Shown here: positions 41,019 to 50,699 of the stretch, one piece after another | Numbering within the stretch: the stretch's first letter is position 1 | Layout of the letters: each line of letters starts with the position of its first letter | Source of the DNA: Actinomycetes bacterium | GTDB taxonomy: Bacteria; Actinomycetota; Thermoleophilia; BMS3ABIN01 | Assembly (NCBI GenBank): GCA_021785935.1 | Contig: JAJYOG010000002.1 | Span: 62,001-126,000, forward strand | Reading direction: 5' to 3' | Length of the DNA: 64,000 nucleotides | Notes under the pieces: generated by a model | Told to the model about the DNA's origin: nothing | What the model saw: only the letters and a program-made list of their open reading frames with translations | The model's database searches: none | Translations under genes and position numbers: made by a program

Positions 41019-43001
41019 TTAGCGTTTCTGGTTGCGGGCCAGCTCTTTTATCTGGTCGCGCAGCTTGGCGGCATATTCAAACCTCAGTTCCTCTGAAGCC
41101 ATGAACATCTCTTCCTCAAGAGCAGCAATGGCCTCGTCCATCTCCTCCTGGCTCATCTTCTTGGCAGCGTAACGGACGCGCGTAGCCGTAAAGGGAACCG
41201 GTTGCTCGCCAAGCATGGCGCTCATATCCGACACACCCTTGACGATCGTGCGCGGTGTTATTCCATGCTTTTCATTGTATGCCTTTTGCAGGCTACGGCG
41301 GCGGTTGGTTTCTCCAATGGCGCGCTCCATAGCTCCGGTTATTTTATCCGCATACATAATGACCATGCCACGAACGTTGCGCGCGGCGCGGCCAATGGTC
41401 TGAATTAGCGCGATCTCGCCTCGCAGAAAGCCCTCCTTGTCGGCATCCATGATCGCCACCAGCGTTACCTCGGGAAGATCCAGACCCTCACGCAGAAGAT
41501 TGACTCCGACCAGCACGTCGAACTCTCCCAGGCGCAGGTCGCGGACGATCTCGATGCGTTGCAGGGTATCGATATCCGAATGCAGGTAGCGTACCTTGAA
41601 ACCCATCTCAAGGAGATAATCCGTGAGATCCTCCGCCATCTTCTTGGTAAGAGTGGTAATCAGCACCCGCTCGTGGGACTCGACGCGATTACGCACCTCG
41701 TTCATAAGGTCGTCAACCTGATGCTCGGTAGGCCTCACTTCGACCTCGGGATCGATGAGGCCGGTCGGCCGGATCACCTGCTCGACGACACAGGAGCTGT
41801 GACCAAGCTCCCACTTGCCGGGTGTGGCGCTAACGAAGACGATCTGCGGCACCCGTTCGAGAAATTCCTCGTATCGCAGCGGGCGGTTATCGAGGGCTGA
41901 CGGCAGACGAAAACCATAGTTCACCAGAGTCTGCTTGCGTGAGCGATCGCCGTTGTACATGCCGCCGATCTGCGGCACGGTGTTGTGAGATTCATCAAGA
42001 AAACAAAGAAAGTCATCAGGGAAAAAATCCAGAAGCGTGTTGGGCGGTTCGCCGGAAGCGCGGCCATCGAGGATGCGTGAGTAATTTTCGATGCCCGAGC
42101 AGTAACCGGTCTCACGCAGCATCTCCATGTCGTAGCGCGTGCGCATAAGCAACCGGTGAGCTTCCAGCTCCTTACCGTTTTTTTTAAGGTGTTCTATTTG
42201 CTCGTTGAGTTCGCGCTGGATTTCGACGAGCGCCCGCTCGATCGCCTCGGGTGAGGTGACGAAATGAGTAGCCGGATAAATAGCCACGTGCTTCAGCTCC
42301 TCGTATACCTCTCCAGTCATGGCGTCGATCCTCTGAATGCGCTCGACCTCCTCGCCGAAAAATCCGATTCGCAGGACCGTATCCTCATAGGCGGGATGCA
42401 CTTCGAGCACATCGCCGCGCAGCCGGAACTGGCCACGAGTGAAATCAAAATCAGCCCGGCTGTACTGGATGTCAACCAGGCGCCGGGTGACGGCCTCGAG
42501 ACCCGGCTCGTCACCGACCTTGAGCAGCACCATCTTCGACAGGTACTCTTCCGGCGAACCCAGCCCATAGATGCAGGAGACACTGGCAACGATGACAACG
42601 TCTCGCCTAGACAGGAGCGCCGCGGTGGCCGAATGCCGCAGGCGATCGATTTCCTGGTTGATGGAGCTGTCTTTTTCGATATACGTATCCGATGAGGGCA
42701 GATAGGCTTCAGGTTGATAGTAATCGTAATAGCTGACGAAATATTCGACCGAGTTTTCGGGCAGAAACTCCTTAAACTCATTGCAGAGCTGGGCGGCGAG
42801 CGTCTTGTTGTGCGCCATCACCAGGGCGGGCTTTTCGGCGCGGGCGATGACTTGCGCCATGGTGAAAGTCTTGCCTGAACCGGTAACGCCGAGCAGCGTC
42901 TGAAAGCGGTCGCCTCCAGCGATACCAGCCGCCAGGGTATCGATAGCCTGCGGCTGGTCGCCGGTAGGCTGATAAGTTGAATTGATGTTGAAGATTGACA
43001 T
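41019..43001 (-). CDS. uvrB: Excinuclease ABC subunit B
   Basis: UvrB is the damage-verifying helicase of nucleotide excision repair. About 660 residues with Walker [13 protein letters not shown], the beta-hairpin region [24 protein letters not shown]-type FLDESH, the RTIGRAARN motif and the C-terminal UVR motif ([24 protein letters not shown]). Three nearby starts (43010, 43007, 43001) are possible; 43001 aligns with homologues ([10 protein letters not shown]). It follows the lytic transglycosylase gene by about 20 bp. Confidence 0.98.
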   Translation of the reverse strand: MSIFNINSTYQPTGDQPQAIDTLAAGIAGGDRFQTLLGVTGSGKTFTMAQVIARAEKPALVMAHNKTLAAQLCNEFKEFLPENSVEYFVSYYDYYQPEAYLPSSDTYIEKDSSINQEIDRLRHSATAALLSRRDVVIVASVSCIYGLGSPEEYLSKMVLLKVGDEPGLEAVTRRLVDIQYSRADFDFTRGQFRLRGDVLEVHPAYEDTVLRIGFFGEEVERIQRIDAMTGEVYEELKHVAIYPATHFVTSPEAIERALVEIQRELNEQIEHLKKNGKELEAHRLLMRTRYDMEMLRETGYCSGIENYSRILDGRASGEPPNTLLDFFPDDFLCFLDESHNTVPQIGGMYNGDRSRKQTLVNYGFRLPSALDNRPLRYEEFLERVPQIVFVSATPGKWELGHSSCVVEQVIRPTGLIDPEVEVRPTEHQVDDLMNEVRNRVESHERVLITTLTKKMAEDLTDYLLEMGFKVRYLHSDIDTLQRIEIVRDLRLGEFDVLVGVNLLREGLDLPEVTLVAIMDADKEGFLRGEIALIQTIGRAARNVRGMVIMYADKITGAMERAIGETNRRRSLQKAYNEKHGITPRTIVKGVSDMSAMLGEQPVPFTATRVRYAAKKMSQEEMDEAIAALEEEMFMASEELRFEYAAKLRDQIKELARNQKR

Positions 43002-43019
43002 AATCATCAAGGATTATTG

Positions 43020-43598
43020 CTAAATCCCCAATTCCTCCGTGTAAGTCCGTTGATAAATGGCCTTGGTGCTTTCTACCCGCGAAACGTAATCTTTGGTCTC
43101 GCGCCAGGGGATATCTACGAGAGAATTGAATTCACGGCCCTCGCGGCGCGCATCGGCGAGCCACTTGTCGACGTTTTCAGTACCGCCGTTGTAGGCTGCT
43201 AGCGCCACCTCGGAGCTGCCGTAGCGATCGATCAGGTAGTGAAGGTACCAGCAGCCGTAGGCGATGTTCACTGATGGATCGCTGAGGTCGGTGATCTTGA
43301 AATCGACGCCTCCCGTTTTGGCGGCAATCCAGATCGCGGTCGAGGGCATCAACTGCATCAGTCCGACTGCGCCGGCCTCGGAATGAGAGGCATCGACAAA
43401 ACCGCTTTCGTGGAAGATAACCGCCGCTACCAATGCCGGATTGAGCTGATTTTGCCGGGCAGAATGGGATATCAGGTCGGCGTGGTCGAGGGGATACCAC
43501 CAGCGGGCGTACCATCCAGGCATGGTAAAGTGAGTGATAATGGCTGCCGTTGACGCCACTACTATCACAATAACGATAGCTATCAAAACTCGTTTCAC
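43020..43598 (-). CDS. Membrane-anchored lytic transglycosylase (SLT domain)
   Basis: The 192-residue protein has an N-terminal membrane helix (IAIVIVIVVASTAAII) and an SLT domain that cleaves peptidoglycan glycan strands. The catalytic Glu is in IFHESGF, followed by SEAGAVGLMQLMPSTA and the late LAAYNGG. It should act at the outer face of the membrane in wall remodelling. It lies between coaE and uvrB in a leftward gene group. Confidence 0.9.
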   Translation of the reverse strand: MKRVLIAIVIVIVVASTAAIITHFTMPGWYARWWYPLDHADLISHSARQNQLNPALVAAVIFHESGFVDASHSEAGAVGLMQLMPSTAIWIAAKTGGVDFKITDLSDPSVNIAYGCWYLHYLIDRYGSSEVALAAYNGGTENVDKWLADARREGREFNSLVDIPWRETKDYVSRVESTKAIYQRTYTEELGI

Positions 43599-43637
43599 GG
43601 GGTAATTAGGAGGTTTGGGCTTGAGAGGTTAATCATT

Positions 43638-44249
43638 TCAGCCGGTGACGATCGCCGCCGTCGTGGCAGCAACGAACTCATCAAGCTCCTCGGGTGAGCC
43701 GGTATTATCGTAGAAGAAATCGCTGCGTGTACGCTTTTGATCTTCGGGAAGCTGACGGGAGGCGCGGCGCTCAAAATCGGCCAGGCCCACTCTGCCTTCA
43801 TGGCGTAACTGGCGAATTTCCTGTGGCGCCGTAACCAAAACGATTTTATCAAAAGCCGGTTCCAGCTTGGCTTCAAATAACATTGGCAACTCGACCACGG
43901 CAAGCATGGCTTTGGCGGTGGCGTCGCTTTTCATCCAGCGATCTATTTCCGCGGCGACCTTGGGAAAGAGGATTGCTTCGAGCCGGTCGAGCTGCTCATC
44001 ATCGGTAAAGACGATTTCGGCAATCCGGCGCCGGCCCTCATTACCTGCAGGCAGAGGTTCAGTGCCGAGGCTGGCAGCAACGGCGGCGCGCACCTCATTC
44101 TTCCCGAGAAGATCGTGGACTAGGCGGTCAGAATCGAGCACGGCTGCTCCCCGCGCCGCGAACATGAGTAGCGCCGTGCTCTTGCCCGACCCGATACCGC
44201 CGGTAAGGGCGACCCGTACTGGTGCAGATTTTTCAGATTTGCTGTCCAC
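43638..44249 (-). CDS. coaE: Dephospho-CoA kinase
   Basis: CoaE phosphorylates dephospho-CoA in the last step of CoA synthesis. The 203 residues contain the P-loop TGGIGSGKSTAL, DSDRLVHDLLG and the LFEAKLE lid region, the usual layout. An acidic/serine-rich lead of ten residues precedes the fold. Upstream, two copies of the dispersed repeat separate it from rpsA. Confidence 0.93.
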   Translation of the reverse strand: MDSKSEKSAPVRVALTGGIGSGKSTALLMFAARGAAVLDSDRLVHDLLGKNEVRAAVAASLGTEPLPAGNEGRRRIAEIVFTDDEQLDRLEAILFPKVAAEIDRWMKSDATAKAMLAVVELPMLFEAKLEPAFDKIVLVTAPQEIRQLRHEGRVGLADFERRASRQLPEDQKRTRSDFFYDNTGSPEELDEFVAATTAAIVTG

Positions 44250-44260
44250 TATTAAGAATT

Positions 44261-44318
44261 AAGTATTGTGTCCCCGAAATTGTCCCATTGTGTCCCCGAA
44301 ATTGTCCCGGAAATTATT
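44261..44318 (-). repeat. Dispersed intergenic repeat between rpsA and coaE (two copies)
   Basis: TATTGTGTCCCCGAAAT at 44264 and ATTGTGTCCCCGAAATT at 44287 are separated by TGTCCC, and a degenerate third unit TGTCCCGGAAATTATTATTG follows. The unit, orientation and intergenic position match the other copies. Confidence 0.8.
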
Positions 44319-44325
44319 ATTGTAA

Positions 44326-44356
44326 TAAAAAAAGCGCCCCGCCGAAGGCGGGGCGC
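44326..44356 (-). terminator. Intrinsic terminator of rpsA
   Basis: GCGCCCCGCC (44334-44343) pairs with GGCGGGGCGC (44347-44356) with a three-base loop. Read leftwards it is followed by seven T. It lies 26 bp beyond the rpsA stop. Confidence 0.9.
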
Positions 44357-44381
44357 GTGATCGCTCAAGTTGTAAAAGCGC

Positions 44382-45890
44382 TTACGCTACTTCGGGCTTC
44401 CCGCCTTCGCTTTTATCCTCCACGGTCTTTTCACCTTCAGCAGCTGTTTCTGCTTCAGCTGCGGGTTCTTCCGCGGGTTCCTCTACAGCCTCCGCTGCCG
44501 CTTCCACCGTGGGTTCAGCAACAGCTTCCGGCTCGTCTTCCAAAGTATCTCTTAGCTCCGGCTCGGCGGCAATAGTTGCCTCATCTGAAGGTTCTTCCTC
44601 TACTGGAGGTTCATAGCCCGGCCTGTCGGGGAAGATCTCGTCACTCAGGCCCAGATTCGGAGTTTCCGGGAACTGCTCCGATACCTCTGATTCGGCTGCG
44701 GCTGGCGCTTCAGCGGCTGCTTCAACTCCGCCTTCGCCCTCAACCACTACTCCTGCTTCGGGCAGTTCCTCATGGAGGCGCTTGATGCTCAGGGAAAGGC
44801 GCCGGCGTTGCGCGTCTATCTCGATGACCTTAACCTCGACCTCGTCACCGACGGCGACTACCTCTTCCGGCTTCTCGACATGATGGTCAGCCAGCTCGGA
44901 GATATGTACCAGGCCTTCGATACCCTCGCTGATCTGGACAAAGGCGCCAAAGCTTACCAGCTTGGTGACGGCGCCGGACATGATGTCTCCCACCTGGTGC
45001 TGATCGATCAGGCTCTTCCAGGGATCTTCCTGGGTCTGCTTGAGCCCGAGCGAGACACGCTGGCGGTCACGTTCAATTGAGAGTACCTTGACGTTGACCT
45101 TCTGGCCAACGGTCAGAACCTCTGAGGGATGATTGACATGGCCCCAGGAAAGTTCCGAGATATGAATCAGGCCATCGATGCCTTCCAGATCCACAAAAGC
45201 GCCGAAGTCGACAATGTTGGAGATGATGCCTTCGACGACATCGCCGGGCTGAAGTTTGCCCAGGATCTGCTCCCGGACTTCCTTGCGCTCCTCTTCGAGC
45301 ACAGCGCGGCGGGAAAGAACAACGTTGTTGCGACTGCGATTAAGTTCGATGACCTTGCAGGTCAGGACGCGGCCGAGATATTCATCAAGGTTCTGAATGC
45401 GGCGGATATCAACCAGCGACGCCGGCAGAAAACCGCGGACGCCAAGATCCAGGATCAAGCCGCCCTTGACGACCTCGATAACGGTGCCATCGATAGTCTC
45501 GCCCTTTTGCTCGACCTCTTCAATCTTCTTCCAGGCCTGTTCGAAACGAGCCCGTTTCTTGGAGAGGATCAGACGGCCCTCGGCATCTTCCTTCTGCATC
45601 ACCAGGGCGTCGATCCTGTCGCCGACGCTTACTTCTTCCTGGGTGCTTACCGACTTGCGGATCGAAAGCTCGCTGGCCGGGATCACGCCTTCCGATTTGT
45701 AGCCTATATCCACCAGAATTTCGTCTTTGTCGATCCGGACAACCTCGCCGGTGACAATGTCGCCTTCCTGGAAAATATTTATGGTGACATCGTAGTTGGG
45801 TTCTTCCTTCCCATCCACAATTTTGAGTAGCCCCCCACTCCCTTCGACTAGATTAATCTCTTCTTCTTCGTTTGCGTTTGTTTTTTGCAT
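44382..45890 (-). CDS. rpsA: Ribosomal protein S1 with a long acidic Ala/Glu tail
   Basis: S1 helps mRNA bind the 30S subunit. Four S1 OB-fold repeats are seen between residues 30 and 375 (GDIVTGEVVRIDKDEILVDI; GETIDGTVIEVVKGGLILDL; GDVVEGIISNIVDFGAFVDL; GDIMSGAVTKLVSFGAFVQI). The last 120 residues are a low-complexity acidic tail of Ala, Glu and Pro without a fold. Four-domain S1 is usual in Gram-positive-type bacteria, and the length of the tail is notable. Ends at a strong terminator. Confidence 0.95.
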   Translation of the reverse strand: MQKTNANEEEEINLVEGSGGLLKIVDGKEEPNYDVTINIFQEGDIVTGEVVRIDKDEILVDIGYKSEGVIPASELSIRKSVSTQEEVSVGDRIDALVMQKEDAEGRLILSKKRARFEQAWKKIEEVEQKGETIDGTVIEVVKGGLILDLGVRGFLPASLVDIRRIQNLDEYLGRVLTCKVIELNRSRNNVVLSRRAVLEEERKEVREQILGKLQPGDVVEGIISNIVDFGAFVDLEGIDGLIHISELSWGHVNHPSEVLTVGQKVNVKVLSIERDRQRVSLGLKQTQEDPWKSLIDQHQVGDIMSGAVTKLVSFGAFVQISEGIEGLVHISELADHHVEKPEEVVAVGDEVEVKVIEIDAQRRRLSLSIKRLHEELPEAGVVVEGEGGVEAAAEAPAAAESEVSEQFPETPNLGLSDEIFPDRPGYEPPVEEEPSDEATIAAEPELRDTLEDEPEAVAEPTVEAAAEAVEEPAEEPAAEAETAAEGEKTVEDKSEGGKPEVA

Positions 45891-46007
45891 TTAGTTGTTG
45901 ATTTCCTTTCTACAAAAATTTAGCGCGCGCGGCGGCAAGCACCTTGCGTGCCAAACGTAATTATACATAAAGGCATGGCCATAAGGAAAGGACCCGGCTG
46001 GCGATTT

Positions 46008-46865
46008 TCATGATATGCCGGGGAATATTTCAAACCGGGCAGCGGCCTTGCCGCTATTTTTGACCATATACATGACATTATCAACAAGCTCTAGCATGTC
46101 GTCGACCGTCTCGGGAGCTTGACGGAAGGTAACCACGCCGACGCTGACCGATGCGGGTGGCCGCCCGTTCTTTCCGGAAGATTCGCTGACCTGAATATTT
46201 AATTTGTTGAAGACCGTTTGCGCCGCAACATCGTCTGTTTCCGGCAATAACACGACAAACTCATCGCCACCAAGACGCGCCACCATATCAACGGAACGGA
46301 TGCTTTTGCTGACGATGCCGGCGACCTCCCTGATGAGTTCGTCGCCGGCGCTATGGCCGAAGCGGTCATTGACTTTCTTTAGATCGTCAATATCGATATA
46401 GGCCACTGTTAATGGATGCCCGTACCTTTTGGCGCGATCGATCTCCATCTCCGCTCTATCCTGAAGCGCGCGGGCATTGGCCGCTCCGGTCAGAGAATCG
46501 GTGCGCGCTAGGACAACTTCACGCCTGAAGGTTGTTCTCAACCCGTCCAGAATCAAGACGATGACCAGAAAGAAAGCCAGCCTCATGACCGAGTTCCAAA
46601 AAGTTATGGCTGGATTGGAGAAGGTGCCGCCCGATTCCACATTCGCAAGTTGCCAGACAAGTGTAATCAGAACAGCCATCCACATACCTGACCATTTTCC
46701 GCCGAACCAGGCGGTAATCAGCACCGGCGGCAAATAGAAAATCGAAACGCTGATCTCGTTGCCTGTCAGATAATCCGTGAAGCCGACGGCGATAACAAAA
46801 CAGAGGTTCATTGTTATCAACAGCCATCTGGGCTTGGTCTCCAGAAAATGTATCAACCGCATCAT
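46008..46865 (-). CDS. Membrane diguanylate cyclase (GGDEF)
   Basis: This 285-residue protein makes c-di-GMP from two GTP. It has four to five N-terminal membrane helices (residues 15-115) and a GGDEF domain with DSLTGAANARAL, VAYIDIDDLKKVNDRFGH and the intact catalytic RLGGDEFVVLLPE. No inhibitory RxxD site is obvious five residues before GGDEF. AAGGAG stands upstream of ATG 46865. It could supply the ligand for the two c-di-GMP riboswitches at 21 and 31 kb; that link is inference. It follows polA on the same strand. Confidence 0.9.
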   Translation of the reverse strand: MMRLIHFLETKPRWLLITMNLCFVIAVGFTDYLTGNEISVSIFYLPPVLITAWFGGKWSGMWMAVLITLVWQLANVESGGTFSNPAITFWNSVMRLAFFLVIVLILDGLRTTFRREVVLARTDSLTGAANARALQDRAEMEIDRAKRYGHPLTVAYIDIDDLKKVNDRFGHSAGDELIREVAGIVSKSIRSVDMVARLGGDEFVVLLPETDDVAAQTVFNKLNIQVSESSGKNGRPPASVSVGVVTFRQAPETVDDMLELVDNVMYMVKNSGKAAARFEIFPGIS

Positions 46866-46974
46866 GGGTTATTTCGCGCTCCTTGCGCAGTATTGCTGTA
46901 ATGTAAGAGTTCCCGTTCGGGAATCCGGAAAAACAGATGGAGAAGTCCTTGGAGACAGTCCGGGACACCCAGGT

Positions 46975-49647
46975 CTACTTCGCTTCCACCCAGGTCTCGC
47001 CGATGCCGACATCAACTGCGAGCGGTGGGTCAAGTTCCCAGGCACCGGCCATTTCACGCCTGGCGAGTTCGGAAACGGCGCCGGTTTCAGCTTCGGGTGC
47101 TTCGAAAACAAGTTCATCGTGAATTTGCAGGACGAGGCGTGCGGCGAGCGCCTCGTTTGTCAGGGCGAGCCGGGAATTGACCATGGCGACCTTCATGATA
47201 TCGGCGGCGCTGCCCTGTATCACTGTGTTTACCGCCAGCCGTTCGCCGAGCCGGCGCACCCGGTCCTCCGATGAACGCAGCTCTGGGATCGGCCGCCGCC
47301 GCCCCAGCATCGTGGCCACGAAACCGTCTTCGGTAGCCTGGTCGATGATCCGCTGCCGAAACGCCGCTACCCGGGGATAACGAGCCAGATATGTTTCGAT
47401 GTAGCCAGCCGCCTCCTCATGGGAAATATCCAGCTGCTCGGCGAGGCCAAAGGGGCTAATGCCGTACATGATGCCGAAATTTACCGCCTTGGCTCGGCCG
47501 CGCTCCCTACTGGTGACTTTCTCGGGTTTCAGATTGAAAACCTCAGCGGCAGTATCGCGATGGACATCCTCACCGGCGGCGAAAGCCTGCCGCAGTTTCG
47601 GCTCTTCCGAGAGGTGCGCCATGATGCGCAGCTCGACCTGCGAATAGTCAGCGACCACAAACCGGTAACCTTCCTCGGTGGTAAAACAGTCCCTGATCTT
47701 CTCACCCAGAGGCGTGCGGACGGGAATGTTCTGCAGGTTGGGATCGCTGGACGAGATGCGGCCGGTTGCGGTTACAGCCTGGTTATAAGTCGTATGGATG
47801 CGCCACGTCTCCGGATCGGCGATTCTCGGCAGAGCCTGCAGGTAGGTGCCCGAAAGCTTGGATAGTTCGCGGTAGGTCTCGATCTTCCCGATAATCTCAT
47901 GCTTGTCGCGCAACCCTTTAAGGACCGAAGCGTCAGTGGAGTAACCGGTTTTGGTTTTCTTCCCGTGGGGAAGTTTGAGTTTGTCGAAGAGGACTGCTGA
48001 CAGCTGTTGCGGTGAATCGATGTTGAAATCTTTTTCATCCGCTAGCTTGTGAATCTCGTCGCCGAGCTGGTCGAGTTGATCGGTGACGCGCAGGGCGAGC
48101 TCGCCCAGCCGCGGCAGATCTATGCGAATGCCTGTGCGCTCCATTTCCGCGAGGATGGATACCAATGGCATCTCGACGGTTTCAAAGAGGTGAGAAAGCC
48201 CAACCCGGTCCAGTTGCTTGCGCTGCCAGCCTGCCAGCCGTATTGTCTGCGCGGCGGCCGTGGCCAGAGCTGTGGTGTGAGCCTGTTTATGCTCCAGCGC
48301 GACCTGAATATCCGCGGCCTCCGCCAGCTGGTCCAGTTTGTAGGTGCGCGCTGTCGGACGAAGCAGATAGGCTGCGATCATGGTGTCATGGCTGCAACTT
48401 GGGGCAGAAGGAACCAGTTTGAGAAAGGCCTTGTAGTCATGGCAGATAAAGGCGGCGGCTTGAGTGGCTTTGGCGGGGGCGGCGGTTTCCTTGGATTCGA
48501 CGGCCGCGGTTAAATCTAAAAAAGCCGCCTCAGTTTCGGCAGTGGTAGTCTCGACGATCATAACTTTTACGTTGTTGGGCAAGGCCGCGGCAAGGAGCAA
48601 GCTCTCTCCACGTACTTCCCAGGCTAGCGCCGCGCTGCCGGCTTTTCCGCCGGCTGTCCGGCCAGCCATGAGCACCGCGGCCAGTTTTTTCAGAGGAGCC
48701 AGTTCGATCCCAAGCTTCTCGGCTGGACCGGCAGGAGCATCCAGCTGACCCGATTCCTCAAGGCGCTTGATCAGACTGCCAAACTCATAACGGTTGAGAA
48801 AGCTGCGCAGGAGGGCGGCGTCCGGTGCGGCGGCTGCTTTCAGTGATACCCGCGGTACCGGCACCTCATCATTCATGGTAGCCAGTTCCTTCGACATCAG
48901 AGCCTGCTCTCGGTATTCGTCCAGCAGCTCGCGGCGCTTGCCCTTGATCTCATCGAGATGGGCCAGCAGGTCTTCGAGCGAATCGCGTCCGGCCAGCAGG
49001 ATCGCGGCAGTCTTGTCGCCAATCCCGGGAACTCCGGGGATATTGTCAGAGGTGTCGCCCTTGAGACCGATGAAGTCAGGCACTTTTTTCGGCGGTACGC
49101 CATAGCGATTCTCGACTTCATTGGCGTCGTAAATCTTTACCTCGGAGATGCCCTTGCTGTTGGACATGACGTAGATACCGGCGTCGACGAGCTGCAGCGC
49201 ATCCCTGTCAGCGGTAACAATTACAGTCTTCTGGCCGCCGGTGCGGGCCTCCCGCGCCAGGGTCGCCAGGATGTCATCCGCCTCATAGCCTTCCTTTTTC
49301 AGGTTCTCGAAACCAAAGGCGTTAACAAGCTCATCGAAGTGCTTAAACTGAAGTGAAAGATTGTCGGGCATCGGCTTGCGGCCGGCCTTGTATTCTTCAA
49401 AAGCTTCATGCCGGAAGACCTTCTTGCCGGCATCCCAGGCGACTACTACGTTGGCCGGGTGGTAGTCATTGAGGATCTTGATCAGCATGGATGTAAAACC
49501 GTAGAGCGCGTTGGTGGGAAAGCCGTCGCTGGTGGCGATGGTCTCCGGCAGTGCGTAGAAGGCGCGGTAGGCGAGGCTGTTGCCATCGATGAGGAAGAGG
49601 GCGCCGTTGAGGTCGGGCTGTTTTTCCTGGACGGGTTGCGGATTCAT
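46975..49647 (-). CDS. polA: DNA polymerase I
   Basis: 890 residues: an N-terminal 5'-3' exonuclease (DGNSLAYRAFYALPE, VVAWDAGKKVFRHE, DNIPGVPGIGDKTA), a middle 3'-5' exonuclease-like domain, and the polymerase domain (DYSQVELRIMAH, KAVNFGIMYGISP, QIHDELVFE). The exonuclease motif I expected as DTE is absent (ALAWEVRG), so proofreading is probably lost, as in many Gram-positive PolA proteins. It repairs gaps and removes RNA primers. Upstream lie two copies of the dispersed repeat, then gpsA. Confidence 0.97.
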   Translation of the reverse strand: MNPQPVQEKQPDLNGALFLIDGNSLAYRAFYALPETIATSDGFPTNALYGFTSMLIKILNDYHPANVVVAWDAGKKVFRHEAFEEYKAGRKPMPDNLSLQFKHFDELVNAFGFENLKKEGYEADDILATLAREARTGGQKTVIVTADRDALQLVDAGIYVMSNSKGISEVKIYDANEVENRYGVPPKKVPDFIGLKGDTSDNIPGVPGIGDKTAAILLAGRDSLEDLLAHLDEIKGKRRELLDEYREQALMSKELATMNDEVPVPRVSLKAAAAPDAALLRSFLNRYEFGSLIKRLEESGQLDAPAGPAEKLGIELAPLKKLAAVLMAGRTAGGKAGSAALAWEVRGESLLLAAALPNNVKVMIVETTTAETEAAFLDLTAAVESKETAAPAKATQAAAFICHDYKAFLKLVPSAPSCSHDTMIAAYLLRPTARTYKLDQLAEAADIQVALEHKQAHTTALATAAAQTIRLAGWQRKQLDRVGLSHLFETVEMPLVSILAEMERTGIRIDLPRLGELALRVTDQLDQLGDEIHKLADEKDFNIDSPQQLSAVLFDKLKLPHGKKTKTGYSTDASVLKGLRDKHEIIGKIETYRELSKLSGTYLQALPRIADPETWRIHTTYNQAVTATGRISSSDPNLQNIPVRTPLGEKIRDCFTTEEGYRFVVADYSQVELRIMAHLSEEPKLRQAFAAGEDVHRDTAAEVFNLKPEKVTSRERGRAKAVNFGIMYGISPFGLAEQLDISHEEAAGYIETYLARYPRVAAFRQRIIDQATEDGFVATMLGRRRPIPELRSSEDRVRRLGERLAVNTVIQGSAADIMKVAMVNSRLALTNEALAARLVLQIHDELVFEAPEAETGAVSELARREMAGAWELDPPLAVDVGIGETWVEAK

Positions 49648-49649
49648 GA

Positions 49650-49695
49650 ATTAAGTATTGTGTCCCCGAAATTATTATTGTGTCCCCGAAATTAT
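49650..49695 (-). repeat. Dispersed intergenic repeat at the gpsA-polA junction (two copies)
   Basis: AATTAAGTATTGTGTCCCCG begins at 49650 and is followed by AAATTATT and a second TTGTGTCCCCGAAATTATT ending near 49695. The gpsA stop codon (TAA) is formed inside the repeat's AATTATT. Confidence 0.82.
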
Positions 49696-50687
49696 TCAGG
49701 GCGGGGGGCGCGGTTCATCAGCTCGGCGACAGCGCCTCGAACGCCCTTCCCTTCATAAATAACAGCGCAAACCTGCTCGGTGATCGGCATTTCGACTCCC
49801 TGCTCCCGTGCCAGATTGAGCACGGCGGCGGCGCTGGTGAGACCCTCGGCTACCATCCCCATCCCGGCCTCAGCCTCCCCGGGCGTCCGGCCCTTGGCTA
49901 TAAGCTCACCGGCCATGCGATTGCGGCTATGACGGCTGGTGCAGGTAGCAATCAGGTCACCGATGCCCGCCAGGCCGGAGAAAGTCTGGGGATCGGCGCC
50001 CATCCGCTCGCCCAGACGGGCCATCTCCGCCAGCCCGCGGGTGATCAGGCTCGCTTTGGTGTTATCCCCAAAGCCCAGACCGTCGCTCATGCCAGCGGCC
50101 AGCGCAATCACGTTTTTGGTGGCGGCGCAGAGCTCAACACCGATAATGTCGGAGTTGATATAAGGGCGGAAACTTTCAGTTGAGATGAGTTTCTGCAGCC
50201 ATGCGGCCAGCCCCCGATCGTCCGCGGCAATGGTGGTGGCGGTGGGAATGTCGAGTGCTACTTCCTCGGCGTGATTAGGACCGGACAGCACAATCACCTT
50301 CTTGTTGGCAGGCGCCGGCAGCTCCTTGGCCAGTACCGACGACAGCCGCTCAAGCGTCTCCGGCTCCAGCCCTTTGGTCAGGCTGAGGACGGCGGCGTCC
50401 GGTTTCATTGCCGCTGCAACCTGGCGGACCACCTGGCGGTAAACCTTGCTGGGGATGGCGATGACTACTAGATCGGCCTGTGCCAGATTGTTGTGCTCGA
50501 AGGATGACGCTTTCAGCGCGCCGGGAAGCTCGATGTCCCGAAGATAATCCGGATTACGATGACCAAGGTTGATGGCCTCTGCCTGCTCCGGCCGGCGGCA
50601 GATTATCTCGGTTTCCATTCCGGCGAGCGTCAGCAGGCGGGCAAAAGCCGTCCCCCAACTGCCGCCGCCTATGACTGATGCATTCAA
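49692..50687 (-). CDS. gpsA: Glycerol-3-phosphate dehydrogenase [NAD(P)+]
   Basis: GpsA reduces dihydroxyacetone phosphate to sn-glycerol-3-phosphate for phospholipids. The 331 residues show the Rossmann GGGSWGTAFA, SLTKGLEPETL, SGPNHAEEV, the catalytic Lys region ELCAATKNVIALAAG and SRHSRNR. It starts 12 bp after the plsY stop, so the enzyme and its consumer PlsY are cotranscribed. Confidence 0.97.
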   Translation of the reverse strand: MNASVIGGGSWGTAFARLLTLAGMETEIICRRPEQAEAINLGHRNPDYLRDIELPGALKASSFEHNNLAQADLVVIAIPSKVYRQVVRQVAAAMKPDAAVLSLTKGLEPETLERLSSVLAKELPAPANKKVIVLSGPNHAEEVALDIPTATTIAADDRGLAAWLQKLISTESFRPYINSDIIGVELCAATKNVIALAAGMSDGLGFGDNTKASLITRGLAEMARLGERMGADPQTFSGLAGIGDLIATCTSRHSRNRMAGELIAKGRTPGEAEAGMGMVAEGLTSAAAVLNLAREQGVEMPITEQVCAVIYEGKGVRGAVAELMNRAPRPE

Positions 50688-50699
50688 GGGAGCAAACTT

